Assembly: GCA_017883495.1 (NCBI GenBank)
Contig: JADGNL010000169.1
Location: 1-14,166, forward strand
Length of the DNA: 14,166 nucleotides
DNA from: Methanomicrobiales archaeon
Lineage (GTDB): Archaea > Halobacteriota > Methanomicrobia > Methanomicrobiales > Methanospirillaceae
Direction: 5' to 3'
Below, piece after piece: positions 5,268 to 12,214 of the stretch. The notes under the pieces are model-generated. The model had not been told where the DNA came from, searched no databases, and worked only from the letters and a program-made list of their open reading frames with translations. A program made the position numbers and the translations under genes. Position 1 is the stretch's first letter. Every line of letters starts with the position of its first letter.

Positions 5268-7250
5268 CTAGAGTCTCAAAGCGGTGTGGTATCTGGTGCG
5301 GACGGCGATCGCGACCGCGTAGATCGCGGAGACGAGAAGGATCAGGACCAGCGCGGTGCCGTACTGGTTGGTCTCCGCGCCGGGCACGTTGGTCGCCAGG
5401 ATGAAGAGGTGATACGGGAGCGCCATGACGGGGTCGAAGACCGAGGCCGGGAGATACCGCTGCGAGAAGACGACCGCCGTGAAGAGGATCGGCGCAGTCT
5501 CGCCGGCCGCCCGTCCGATCGAGAGGATCGTCCCCGTGATGATGCCCGGCGCCGCGGGCCCCAGCACCACGCGGCTGATCGTCTGCCACCGCGTCGCGCC
5601 GAGCGCGAGCGAGCCCTCGCGCAGTCCCTGCGGGACCTGCCGGAGCGCCTCCTCGGTCGTCCGGATGATCGTCGGCAGGACCATCAGCCCGAGCGTCAGC
5701 TGTCCCGCGAGCATCGAGACCCCGAACCCGAGGAAGAGGACGAGGAACGTGAGCCCGAAGAGGCCGAAGACGATGGAGGGCGTGCCGTTGAGCAGGTCGA
5801 CCCCGACGCGGATGAGACGGGTGAGACGGCCCTCGCGCCGGTACTCGACCAGGTAGATCGCCGCGCCGATCCCGAGCGGGAGGGCGAAGGCGATCGAACC
5901 CGCCACGAGGTACAGCGTGCCCACGATCGCCGGGAAGATGCCGCCCGCGCGCCCGAGGTCCCGGGGAGACCCGGTCAGGAACTCCCAGGAGAGGGCGGGG
6001 AGCCCCTTCGAGACGATGTCGAAGAGGATGATCGCGAGGATCAGGAGCACGACCCCGACGGCTGCATAGAGGAGGAGGAAGGCGAGCTGCTGGCTCCGGC
6101 GGCGGGAGAGGCGGGGAAGCGCGAATGCGAGCACTATGATGACCATCAGCGCCGCCCCCGCGGAGACGAGGCCCCCGACGGCGCCGATCACGGCCGCGAC
6201 AAGGAGCGCGAGCAGACCGAGAACGACCTTTCCCGTCTGGGGGGAGTCGACGATTCCGGAGAGACGGAGCGACACGCCCTTCTTCCGCCCCGTTGTCCGG
6301 GCGTTCAGGCGCGCGAGGATGCGGGTCGCCCCGAGGTTGACGGCGAGCGTGATCAGAAGGAGCACGGTCGCGACCGCGAAGAGCGCGTGGTAATGGAGCG
6401 AGCCGATCGCGACCTCGCCCATCTCGATCCCGAGGGTTCCGGTCAGGGTCCGCACGGGCGAGAGGACGTTCGTGATCGGCGAGGGGATGATCGCTGCGTT
6501 CCCCGTCACCATCAGGACGGCCATGGTCTCGCCGATGGCACGCCCCATGCCCAGGATGATGGCGGCCGTGATCCCCGAGAGGGCCGCCGGGACCACGACC
6601 TGCCGGATCGTCTGCCACCGCGTCGCGCCGAGCGCGAGCGAGCCCTCGCGGAACTCGCGGGGCACTGCGGCGATCGCGTCCTCAGAGACCGAGATGATCG
6701 TCGGCAGGGACATGATCCCCAGCAGGATCGCACCGGCCAGCATCGACTCTCCGGACGGCACCTGGAAGGTGATCCGGAGAAACTCGACGAGGACGATCAG
6801 GCCGAAGAAGCCGTATACGACGGAGGGTATGCCGGCGAGGAGCTCGATCGCCGGCTTGACCGCTACCTTGACCCGGTACGGAGCGAGCTCGGAGAGGTAG
6901 ATGGCGGTTGCGATTGAGAGCGGCACGGCGATGACCATCGCGCCGATCGTGACCAGCAGCGTGCCCACGATCAGCGGGAGGATGCCGTAGGCCGGGGGGA
7001 CGAAGGTCGGGCTCCAGGTGGTGCCCGTGAGGAACGGGACGAGACCGATCTCCTGGAAGGCGGGAAGGCCGTCCCAGACAAGAAAGAGCAGGATGAAGAA
7101 GACGATGACAACGGCGAACAGAGCGCAGAGGAGCCAGAGACCGGAGATGATCGACTCCCTGTTCACGCTCCTTGGAGGTACTCGCGGCACCTCGGCGACC
7201 GTGAACGTCTGTTCCATGGGAAAAAGGGGGAGGTCTGAGGGTCGGCTCAC
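5268..7250 (-). CDS. Fused phosphate ABC transporter permease PstC-PstA
   Basis: One uninterrupted 660-residue frame carries both Pst permease subunits. Residues 1 to about 315 are PstC-like: a TM helix at 35-58, then a permease domain with the coupling loop EDAIAAVPREF followed by REGSLALGATRWQTI (190-215). Residues about 385-660 are PstA-like, with a TM start at 388-412 and a second loop EEALRQVPQGL followed by REGSLALGATRWQTI (533-558). Between them, 342-380 holds one or two additional hydrophobic helices that could keep the second half in the right orientation. Pst normally uses two separate proteins, so this is a single-chain permease. A GTG start at 7250 overlaps the pstS stop (GTGA); an ATG at 7217 is the alternative. 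The start and the exact helix count are uncertain, but the fusion is read directly. Confidence 0.92.
   Translation of the reverse strand: MSRPSDLPLFPMEQTFTVAEVPRVPPRSVNRESIISGLWLLCALFAVVIVFFILLFLVWDGLPAFQEIGLVPFLTGTTWSPTFVPPAYGILPLIVGTLLVTIGAMVIAVPLSIATAIYLSELAPYRVKVAVKPAIELLAGIPSVVYGFFGLIVLVEFLRITFQVPSGESMLAGAILLGIMSLPTIISVSEDAIAAVPREFREGSLALGATRWQTIRQVVVPAALSGITAAIILGMGRAIGETMAVLMVTGNAAIIPSPITNVLSPVRTLTGTLGIEMGEVAIGSLHYHALFAVATVLLLITLAVNLGATRILARLNARTTGRKKGVSLRLSGIVDSPQTGKVVLGLLALLVAAVIGAVGGLVSAGAALMVIIVLAFALPRLSRRRSQQLAFLLLYAAVGVVLLILAIILFDIVSKGLPALSWEFLTGSPRDLGRAGGIFPAIVGTLYLVAGSIAFALPLGIGAAIYLVEYRREGRLTRLIRVGVDLLNGTPSIVFGLFGLTFLVLFLGFGVSMLAGQLTLGLMVLPTIIRTTEEALRQVPQGLREGSLALGATRWQTISRVVLGPAAPGIITGTILSIGRAAGETAPILFTAVVFSQRYLPASVFDPVMALPYHLFILATNVPGAETNQYGTALVLILLVSAIYAVAIAVRTRYHTALRL
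5577..5621. repeat. 45-bp exact direct repeat, copy in the PstA half
   Basis: Bases 5577-5621 are identical to 6606-6650. Both encode the same stretch of the cytoplasmic coupling loop (GSLALGATRWQTI) in the two halves of the fused permease. Confidence 0.9.
6606..6650. repeat. 45-bp exact direct repeat, copy in the PstC half
   Basis: This is the partner of the repeat at 5577-5621. The flanking bases differ on both sides, so the identity is limited to the coupling-loop codons. Confidence 0.9.
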
Positions 7251-8245
7251 GCCGTCCTGGTGATCGCGACGAACCCCTGCTCCTCGACGATCTTCTGTCC
7301 GTCGGGGCTGAGCGTGAAGTCGATGAAGTCCTTCGCGAGCCCGGTGGCATCGCCGCTCGTCAGGTAGAAGAGCTGGCGCGAGAGCGGGTAGTAGCCCGTG
7401 ACCACGTTGTTGACGGTGGGCGGAATACCCGTGCCGTTGACCGAGATGTTGAGCGCTTTGACCGTGGCGTCGACGTACCCCATGCCGACGTAGCCGATTG
7501 CGCCCGGGTTCGGGGCGACCGAGGACTTGACCCCGCCGTTCGAGTTCTTCTCGAGCATCGTGGAGACCGTCGCGTTCGTGCCCATGATCTTCGTGTTGAA
7601 GAACTCGCGCGTGCCCGAGGCCGAGTCGCGGCCGATCACGACGATGGGCTGCGCCTTGCCGCCGACGTCCTTCCAGCTGGTGGCCTTCCCGGTGTAAATG
7701 TCCTTGATCTGGGCGAGCGTGAGGCTCGAGAGATCGTTCGAGGGGTGGACGATCATGACGATGCCGTCGCGGGCCATGGGGATGATCTTGAGATCGGGGT
7801 ACTTCGCCTTCTCGGTGTCCTGGACATCGCGCGAGGACATGCCGATCTCTGCGGTCTTCCCGCCGGCCGCCTGCACGCCGACACCCGAGCCGCCGCCGGA
7901 GACCTGAATGTCTGCCCCGGCGTTCAGGGCCTGGTATGCCTCGGCCAGCGCCTGCGCGATGGGCAGGACCGTTGTCGAGCCGGTGATCGAGATCTTGCCC
8001 TTGGCGCCGTTCGAGACGAAGGTCCCCGCGGTCGCGGGAGCGGTCGTGGCCGACGACGCGGTCCCGACCGTGGCGATCGGGGTGCCGATGGCCGCGGTCG
8101 TCGCGGTCGGGACCGTCGTCGAGGGTGCCTGGGTCGGGGTCGGCGTGGCCGAGCCGCCCGTACCGGTGCAGCCGGCAACGAACAGCGCGCCGATGACGAC
8201 GGCGGCCATTCCGAGCAGGAGGAGAGTGGTACTGTGAGACTTCAT
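7247..8245 (-). CDS. pstS: Phosphate-binding lipoprotein PstS
   Basis: This 332-residue extracytoplasmic phosphate receptor is the first gene of the operon. It has a signal peptide with hydrophobic core at 8-22 and a lipobox VAGC, putting lipidation on Cys26. A Thr/Pro/Ala-rich linker follows (about 30-75), a likely glycosylated stalk. The binding domain shows ITGSTTVLPIAQALAEAY (87-104), SGGGSGVG (116-123) and GRDSASGTREFF (205-216), the segments that contact phosphate in PstS. The open frame extends further upstream, but the ATG at 8245 is chosen because it begins a proper signal peptide. Its stop overlaps the GTG start of the permease. It diverges from the AbrB-PhoU regulator, the likely controller. 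Confidence 0.95.
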   Translation of the reverse strand: MKSHSTTLLLLGMAAVVIGALFVAGCTGTGGSATPTPTQAPSTTVPTATTAAIGTPIATVGTASSATTAPATAGTFVSNGAKGKISITGSTTVLPIAQALAEAYQALNAGADIQVSGGGSGVGVQAAGGKTAEIGMSSRDVQDTEKAKYPDLKIIPMARDGIVMIVHPSNDLSSLTLAQIKDIYTGKATSWKDVGGKAQPIVVIGRDSASGTREFFNTKIMGTNATVSTMLEKNSNGGVKSSVAPNPGAIGYVGMGYVDATVKALNISVNGTGIPPTVNNVVTGYYPLSRQLFYLTSGDATGLAKDFIDFTLSPDGQKIVEEQGFVAITRTA

Positions 8246-8267
8246 GGTTTCATATCTCTTACGCCGT

Positions 8268-8287
8268 GACGAGTATAGGGATATTCG
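8268..8287 (-). promoter_or_regulatory. Candidate promoter of the pst operon
   Basis: On the minus strand CGAATATCCCTATACTCGTC lies 23-42 bases before the pstS ATG. Two overlapping TATA-like cores (AATATCC and CTATACT) fit transcription starting within a few to 20 bases of the ATG. No Shine-Dalgarno sequence is evident. Confidence 0.45.
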
Positions 8288-8295
8288 ACGGAGAA

Positions 8296-8320
8296 TCAAT
8301 AGCCGTACCGAGACTATTGA
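8296..8320. promoter_or_regulatory. Inverted repeat, candidate operator between pstS and its divergent regulator
   Basis: TCAATAG (8296-8302) and CTATTGA (8314-8320) form a perfect 7-bp inverted repeat with an 11-base spacer. A third half-site, TATTGA, lies at 8335-8340, 20 bases on from the second. The palindrome sits just upstream of the pst TATA candidates and 53 bases before the regulator's ATG, where a dimeric AbrB-type regulator could bind and act on both promoters. Binding is inference. Confidence 0.5.
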
Positions 8321-8340
8321 GAAGAAAGGAGAGGTATTGA

Positions 8341-8353
8341 ATAGATAGATAAC
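8341..8353 (+). promoter_or_regulatory. Candidate TATA box of the AbrB-PhoU regulator
   Basis: ATAGATAGATAAC is centred about 26 bases before the ATG at 8373. No Shine-Dalgarno sequence precedes that ATG, so a leaderless transcript is likely. Confidence 0.4.
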
Positions 8354-8372
8354 GCACCCTAGATCGGCGATC

Positions 8373-9380
8373 ATGGACATACGGCGCGTTCAGATGACCG
8401 GGGGATCGTCCCTTGTGGTCACACTTCCCAAGGAGTGGACCACGGCCATGCGGATCCAGAAGAACGACCCCGTCCGGGTCATGGCCCAGCCGGACGGGAC
8501 GCTCCTGATCTCGGCCGCGATCACCGACGACCAGGAGCAGCGGACGAAGGAGCTGGACACGAGCTCGTGCACGAGCCCGACGTTCCTCTTCCGAACACTG
8601 ATCGGCTGTTACATCGCCGGGTACTCGGCGATCACCGTGCGCTCGAAGGCCCGACTGCGGCCGTTCATCCGAACGGTCGTGCGCGACTTCACCCAGATGA
8701 CGATCGGGCAGGAGGTGACGGAGGAGTCGGAGACCACGATCCGGATCAAGGACCTCCTGAACCCCAGCGAGCTCCCGTTCGAGAATACGCTGAAGCGGAT
8801 GTTCGTGATCGTCAGGTCCATGCACGAGGACGCGATCACCGCGATCGAGAAGCAGGACGTCGAGCTCGCCGGCGAGGTAGTCGAGGGGGACCGGGACGTG
8901 GACCGTCTCCAGTGGCTGATCGCCCGGCAGACGAACATGGTCATGAAGGACGCGAACCTCGCGCGGAAGATGGAGGCCTCCCCCGGGGAGGCCTCGAGCT
9001 TCGCGGCCGTCGCGCGGATCCTTGAGCGGATCGGCGACCATGCGGTCCGCATCGCCAAGAACGCGGTCGTGCTGGCCGAGAACGGGGTCGAACAGGAGAT
9101 CGTCGTCCGCCTGCGGACGGCAAGCGCCTTCTCGCTCGGTGTCCTCGACCGGGCCCTCGCCTCGTTCTTCACGCGGGACATGCACCTCGCGAACCGGACG
9201 ATCGAGGAGGTGCGGGAGGTCGAGACCATGGCCGAGGAGATTCACACCATCGCCCTCTCCCTGCCGGCCGGTCCCGCTGTCGCGGTTGGGTACATCGCCG
9301 AGTCGATCCGCCGGGTCGGCGAGTACTCGAGCGACATTGCCGAGACCGTGATCAACCACGCTGTCGAGGGGAAGGCGTAG
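8373..9380 (+). CDS. AbrB-PhoU phosphate uptake regulator
   Basis: This 335-residue two-part protein has an N-terminal SpoVT/AbrB swapped-hairpin DNA-binding domain (about 1-50; MDIRRVQMTGGSSLVVTLPK opens it) and a PhoU region of two helical bundles (about 135-330). The first PhoU motif is intact, LERIGDHAVRIAK (217-229); the second is RRVGEYSSDIAE (313-324), with Glu for Asp. This architecture is known from archaea, where such proteins are annotated as phosphate uptake regulators. It probably senses phosphate state through its PhoU half and acts as a transcription factor for the divergent pst operon; the palindrome at 8296-8320 is the natural target. Direct regulation is inferred from domains and position. 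The start is fixed by the AbrB domain beginning at residue 1. Confidence 0.93.
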   Translation: MDIRRVQMTGGSSLVVTLPKEWTTAMRIQKNDPVRVMAQPDGTLLISAAITDDQEQRTKELDTSSCTSPTFLFRTLIGCYIAGYSAITVRSKARLRPFIRTVVRDFTQMTIGQEVTEESETTIRIKDLLNPSELPFENTLKRMFVIVRSMHEDAITAIEKQDVELAGEVVEGDRDVDRLQWLIARQTNMVMKDANLARKMEASPGEASSFAAVARILERIGDHAVRIAKNAVVLAENGVEQEIVVRLRTASAFSLGVLDRALASFFTRDMHLANRTIEEVREVETMAEEIHTIALSLPAGPAVAVGYIAESIRRVGEYSSDIAETVINHAVEGKA

Positions 9381-9409
9381 GCGACGGGGCTCCTCCCGGG
9401 ATCGGGACA

Positions 9410-9430
9410 GGCCGACAAATCTCGTCGGCC
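9410..9430. other. Perfect 7-bp hairpin between the regulator and the TnpB remnant
   Basis: GGCCGAC (9410-9416) pairs perfectly with GTCGGCC (9424-9430) around loop AAATCTC. It is 30 bases past the regulator stop and also beyond the 3' side of the minus-strand tnpB remnant. It could be a terminator stem or the subterminal hairpin of an IS200/IS605 right end. The sequence alone does not decide. Confidence 0.45.
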
Positions 9431-9500
9431 CCGCAGACGCGGCCGTCGAGGAGCACGAGCAGTCCCTCGTGCGGCACGCCGACGCCGGCGGTGCTGCGGG

Positions 9501-9527
9501 CCTCCCGGCGGAGATTCCGGCGGGAGG
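9501..9527. other. Stem-loop in the tnpB 3' tail, possible reRNA segment
   Basis: CCTCCCG (9501-9507) and CGGGAGG (9521-9527) form a 7-bp stem. In IS200/IS605 elements the guide-bearing reRNA overlaps the tnpB 3' end and runs to the right end, which here would be about 9381-9560. Only the stem is seen; the RNA role is inference. Confidence 0.25.
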
Positions 9528-10086
9528 GTGAGAGGCGGGGCTCTTCCGGGCACCGACAGGGTGCGACCGCGATATTGATCGCCGCGTTCACGTCCGCATG
9601 CGCGACGAGGCCGCAGGCCGGGCACTCGAACCGCTTTCGATGCCGGTGCCCGACGGCGCCGCAGCGGTGACAGCGCTTCGAAGTCGCGGTCGGATCGACG
9701 TAGATGACGGGCACCCCGGCCCGCCGCGCTCGGACCTCCACCATCTGCTGAACCTGAAGGAAGGGACGGGACGGGCCGCAGTCCATCCGCGGGAGAGGAT
9801 GGGAGAAGAGCCGTTCGAACTTGATCCCGCACGCGAGCCGGCGGGCGACACGGACGATCTCGCGTGAGACCTTGAGGCATGTCGCTTTCTCGAGGGCGCG
9901 GAGACGATTTCGGAGCTTTGTGAGGCGGCGGCTCCGGCGCGGGCCGACAGGAAACTCGAGATGGTGCGAGAAGAGGGACCCGGCCTGACCGAGACGAAGG
10001 ACGAGCCCGGTCACGGGCTCGGCGAGGACCGCGAGGTGGCCGGTCGTGTTCAGGTCCACACCGACCCAGCGATCGGGGACGAGTGG

Positions 10087-10730
10087 AGCTGGAATTTCTT
10101 CACCCCCCCATGGCCACGGGGCGGTCGGCCGACGGGTCCTGCGTCGATCTGGTGCGTTGTCGCATACATCGATATTACCGCAGATGGTATATATTTTTTC
10201 TATGAATCTATATTTTCCAGAACCTCCACAATATTTTTATGGAGCCACGTGCCACACTATGTCTGGTCTTCGGCGGAAGGTGGTGGGCCTGCCGGGGCCG
10301 CTCTTCATCCAATGCGCACAGTCAACCCCCGATCGGCCGGGAGGGCCAAGCCTTCCTCCCGGCGGATCACCACTATCGGGTTTCCCGAATGGCTGATCTC
10401 GCCGAGGACACCGGGCCTTTTCCCCTCTGCGGAGCGTAGCTGCGGAAGAGTCAGACGACAGGGCGACGGCCCTGGGATGAGGGGGGGCATGGACGTGACG
10501 GTTCTCGCTGGAGCTCTGGCCATCACCCGAACCGCGAAGGGAAAATATTCGGTGCGCCGGACTCGCGCGGCCTCTCGAGCCGTTTTCAGCCCATTCGGGA
10601 GGGCTGTCGCCCGTGGTCAATAGAGGGCGCGGCATTACATGTTTCGTGATCGGGAGCAGACACGGGGGTTAAGACTTCGCCGTTGACGGCATCTCGGCAT
10701 CGGCCGACAAAACTCCGGCATCCACCGGTG
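10087..10730. other. Gene-poor region: AT-rich island and stem-loop cluster
   Basis: No convincing gene is present. Overlapping open frames occur on both strands but show no known motif. About 10165-10245 is sharply AT-rich (TATATATTTTTT, AATATTTTTAT), unlike everything around it. Bases 10336-10606 hold several short perfect stems: a 9-bp stem 10336-10344/10355-10363, CGGG-TTT-CCCG at 10377-10387, a 6-bp stem with tetraloop at 10459-10474, CGGC/GCCG at 10568-10582 and a 6-bp stem at 10587-10606. With the adjacent TnpB remnant this suggests insertion-element end sequence or a structured RNA, but no element boundary could be fixed. Confidence 0.4.
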
Positions 10731-11126
10731 TTATCTCCGTTGCTGCCTGACCCGCGCCTCGTTCTCCTCCATCCGGGCCCTGACGATAGCCTCGACGAGG
10801 GCCGAAGGGAGAGGGTGTTCGGCCGTGAACCGGATGGTCGTGCCGGAGGTGCGGAAGCCCTCGAGCTCGCTCGCGAACCTCTCCAGTACCGGGCGGCTCA
10901 CCGCGATGAGGCTGCAGTGGTCTTTGAACGCGGCGAAATGGACCACGGGACCGTGATATTTGTACGTCGGAATCCGGTAGCTGATCAGTTCCTCGGCCCC
11001 CGGCGCGGCCGTCCGGATGGTCGCACGGAGACGTTCGAGAACGGCCCGCTGCCCCTCCGGGAGGGCCGCGAGGTAGTCGTCCACGGTCTCAGCCGGCTGG
11101 TCGTCCCGGCCAGGTTTCGCGCTCAT
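10731..11126 (-). CDS. DUF1801 (YdhG-like) domain protein
   Basis: This 131-residue protein has the DUF1801/YdhG fold seen in small bacterial and archaeal proteins sometimes annotated as iron-chaperone (frataxin-like) candidates. Typical segments are TVDDYLAALPEGQRAVLERL (23-42), a LISYRIPTYKYHGPVVHFAAF block that carries the conserved I-x-Y-x-I-P-x-(Y/F) and the HFAAFKDH strand, and TTIRFTAEHPLP near the C-terminus. The open frame extends upstream, but the ATG at 11126 has GGAG six bases before it and gives the usual family length; an in-frame ATG at 11150 is the alternative. A TATA-like TTAATATCGG (about 11160-11169, minus strand) lies at suitable distance. The iron role is family-level speculation. 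It diverges from the SRAP gene. Confidence 0.8.
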   Translation of the reverse strand: MSAKPGRDDQPAETVDDYLAALPEGQRAVLERLRATIRTAAPGAEELISYRIPTYKYHGPVVHFAAFKDHCSLIAVSRPVLERFASELEGFRTSGTTIRFTAEHPLPSALVEAIVRARMEENEARVRQQRR

Positions 11127-11157
11127 TGCCGTCTCCTCATCCCTTCTCATGGCCTGG

Positions 11158-11170
11158 TCCGATATTAAGG
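11158..11170 (-). promoter_or_regulatory. Candidate TATA box of the DUF1801 gene
   Basis: CCTTAATATCGG on the minus strand is about 35-40 bases from the ATG at 11126, which leaves a short leader that contains the GGAG Shine-Dalgarno sequence. Confidence 0.4.
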
Positions 11171-11229
11171 GCGCGGATGGCGGGCGGTACCGTAACCTTG
11201 ATTCGTCCTCGCGTGAGAGGAACCGTACC

Positions 11230-11903
11230 ATGTGCGGGCGGTATTCGCTTCTCTGCACGGACGACCTCGGCAACCGGTTCCGGGTTTACGACCCCTCGCT
11301 CGGCCGCCTCTCACGGTTCAACGTCGCGCCGTCCCAGACCATGCCCGTGATCGTGCGGCGCGAGCGGGCCGAGCTCGTCCCGATGGGGTGGGGGCTCGTC
11401 CCGCGCTGGGCGAAGGAGCCGGGGCGTCCCGGGGGCCTATCAACGCGCGGGCCGAGACGCTTGCCGAGCAGCCCATGTTCCGCGGCCTGCTCGGAGACAA
11501 CCGGTGCCTGGTGCCGGCGAGCGGCTTCTACGAGTGGAGGCGGGACAGCCGCGGTCGGAAGACGCCGTATTACTTTCGCCTGAAGGATGCGAACCTCTTC
11601 GCCTTCGCCGGCCTCTACGACGTCCGGCGCGATGCCGGCGGCGCTCCCCTTGCCACGTACGCGATCATCACGACGGCGGCCAACGGGACCGTGGCCCCGA
11701 TACACGATCGCATGCCCGTGATCCTCCGGCGGGAGGACGAGGAGCGCTGGCTCGGCGGCGGACCCCTGCCACCGGAGACAGTGCGATCGGTTCTCGGGCC
11801 GTACCCCGCCGACGCCATGGAGGCGCACCCGGTCTCGTCGCAGGTCAACAGCCCGGCATCGGACGACCCGTTCCTGATCGCGCCGCTCGAGGAGGAGGCA
11901 TGA
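11230..11903 (+). pseudogene. SRAP-domain protein (HMCES/YedK family), interrupted by a one-base frameshift
   Basis: SRAP proteins form a covalent link through Cys2 to abasic sites in single-stranded DNA and shield them. The first frame starts at ATG 11230 with MCGRYSLL (Cys2), RFNVAPSQ and MGWGLVPRWAKEPG. The remainder, PINARAETLAEQPMFRGLL, then GFYEWRRD and PIHDRMPVIL, lies in another frame and ends with TGA 11901-11903. The catalytic set is thus complete but split: Cys in frame one; Asn (INAR), Glu (FYEW) and His (IHDRMP) in the other. Between WAK and INAR there are 29 bases where the family alignment predicts 30, so one base is missing in 11419-11440, which holds GGGG and CCCGGGGG runs. 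A real inactivation or a homopolymer sequencing error are both possible; outside the shift the gene looks well preserved, which favours an error or a very recent mutation. Confidence 0.85.
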
Positions 11904-12214
11904 TGCCGCCGGAGGACGGTGCTGCGGAGGGCGCCTCCGGCATCGAGCCCGGCAGACTGTCGATGGCGGACCTCCTCCGCCTCGCCGATGCCGTTCCTCG
12001 CCTGGATCGCCTGGTCCTGCTCGTCACCCTGCGCGCGGGAGGAGACCGCGGGGCCATCATCTTCGAGATCCTCGAGGGGTTGCGGAATCACCTCGACGCC
12101 ACGGAGCTCGCGGGGGGACCGAGCGGCGAGCACGAGCGGGCCGATGCGATCTGCTCGTGGTTCGACGGGCGGATCGCCGAGGAAGAAGCCCGGGCGAGGG
12201 CGACGCGGACGTGA
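11900..12214 (+). CDS. Small protein of unknown function between SRAP and ferredoxin
   Basis: This 104-residue protein is not recognised. It reads as helix-rich: RLSMADLLRLADAVPRLDRL (19-38), a hydrophobic patch LVLLVTLRAGG, then FEILEGLRNHLDATELAGG and an acidic-to-basic tail. It has one Cys and no metal motif, signal peptide or membrane helix. ATG 11900 overlaps the SRAP TGA (ATGA); a second ATG at 11903 is better placed from the GGAGGAGG Shine-Dalgarno sequence (11891-11898). Its stop overlaps the GTG of the ferredoxin gene. The double overlap and the codon pattern shared with its neighbours argue for a real gene co-translated with SRAP and ferredoxin. Confidence 0.7.
   Translation: MMPPEDGAAEGASGIEPGRLSMADLLRLADAVPRLDRLVLLVTLRAGGDRGAIIFEILEGLRNHLDATELAGGPSGEHERADAICSWFDGRIAEEEARARATRT

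Larger units (their letters stand above)
9352..10059 (-). pseudogene. Truncated TnpB-family (IS200/IS605 OrfB) RNA-guided nuclease remnant
   Basis: The reading frame keeps the C-terminal half of TnpB. VDLNTTGHLAVL holds the RuvC-I aspartate at residue 2, IKFERL the RuvC-II glutamate (82), TSKRCHRCG (127-134) and ECPACG (145-150) the zinc-finger cysteines, and HADVNAAINIA (154-164) the RuvC-III aspartate. Homology ends near 9559; the rest of the frame, reaching into the 3' end of the convergent regulator, looks non-homologous. The frame is open upstream (RWVGVDLNTT) to about 10230 but without the roughly 150-180 N-terminal residues of full TnpB, and the middle (after RRLTKLRNRLR and after FERL) is shorter than expected. 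No tnpA transposase is nearby. It is a decayed element, probably inactive, although all RuvC acidic residues survive. Confidence 0.8.

Noticed and set aside
4446..6917. Plus-strand 823-codon open frame opposite pstB and pstC-pstA
   Set aside because: Highly charged, low-complexity translation; it is the antisense shadow of well-identified transporter genes.
9961..10623. Plus-strand 220-codon open frame across the TnpB remnant and AT-rich island
   Set aside because: No family motif; it overlaps an identifiable gene remnant on the other strand and an AT-rich non-coding island.
9410..10711. Shared GGCCGACAAA at 9410-9419 and 10702-10711 as possible insertion flanks
   Set aside because: Only 10 bases long in GC-rich DNA, and IS200/IS605 elements do not make target duplications; too weak to define an element boundary.
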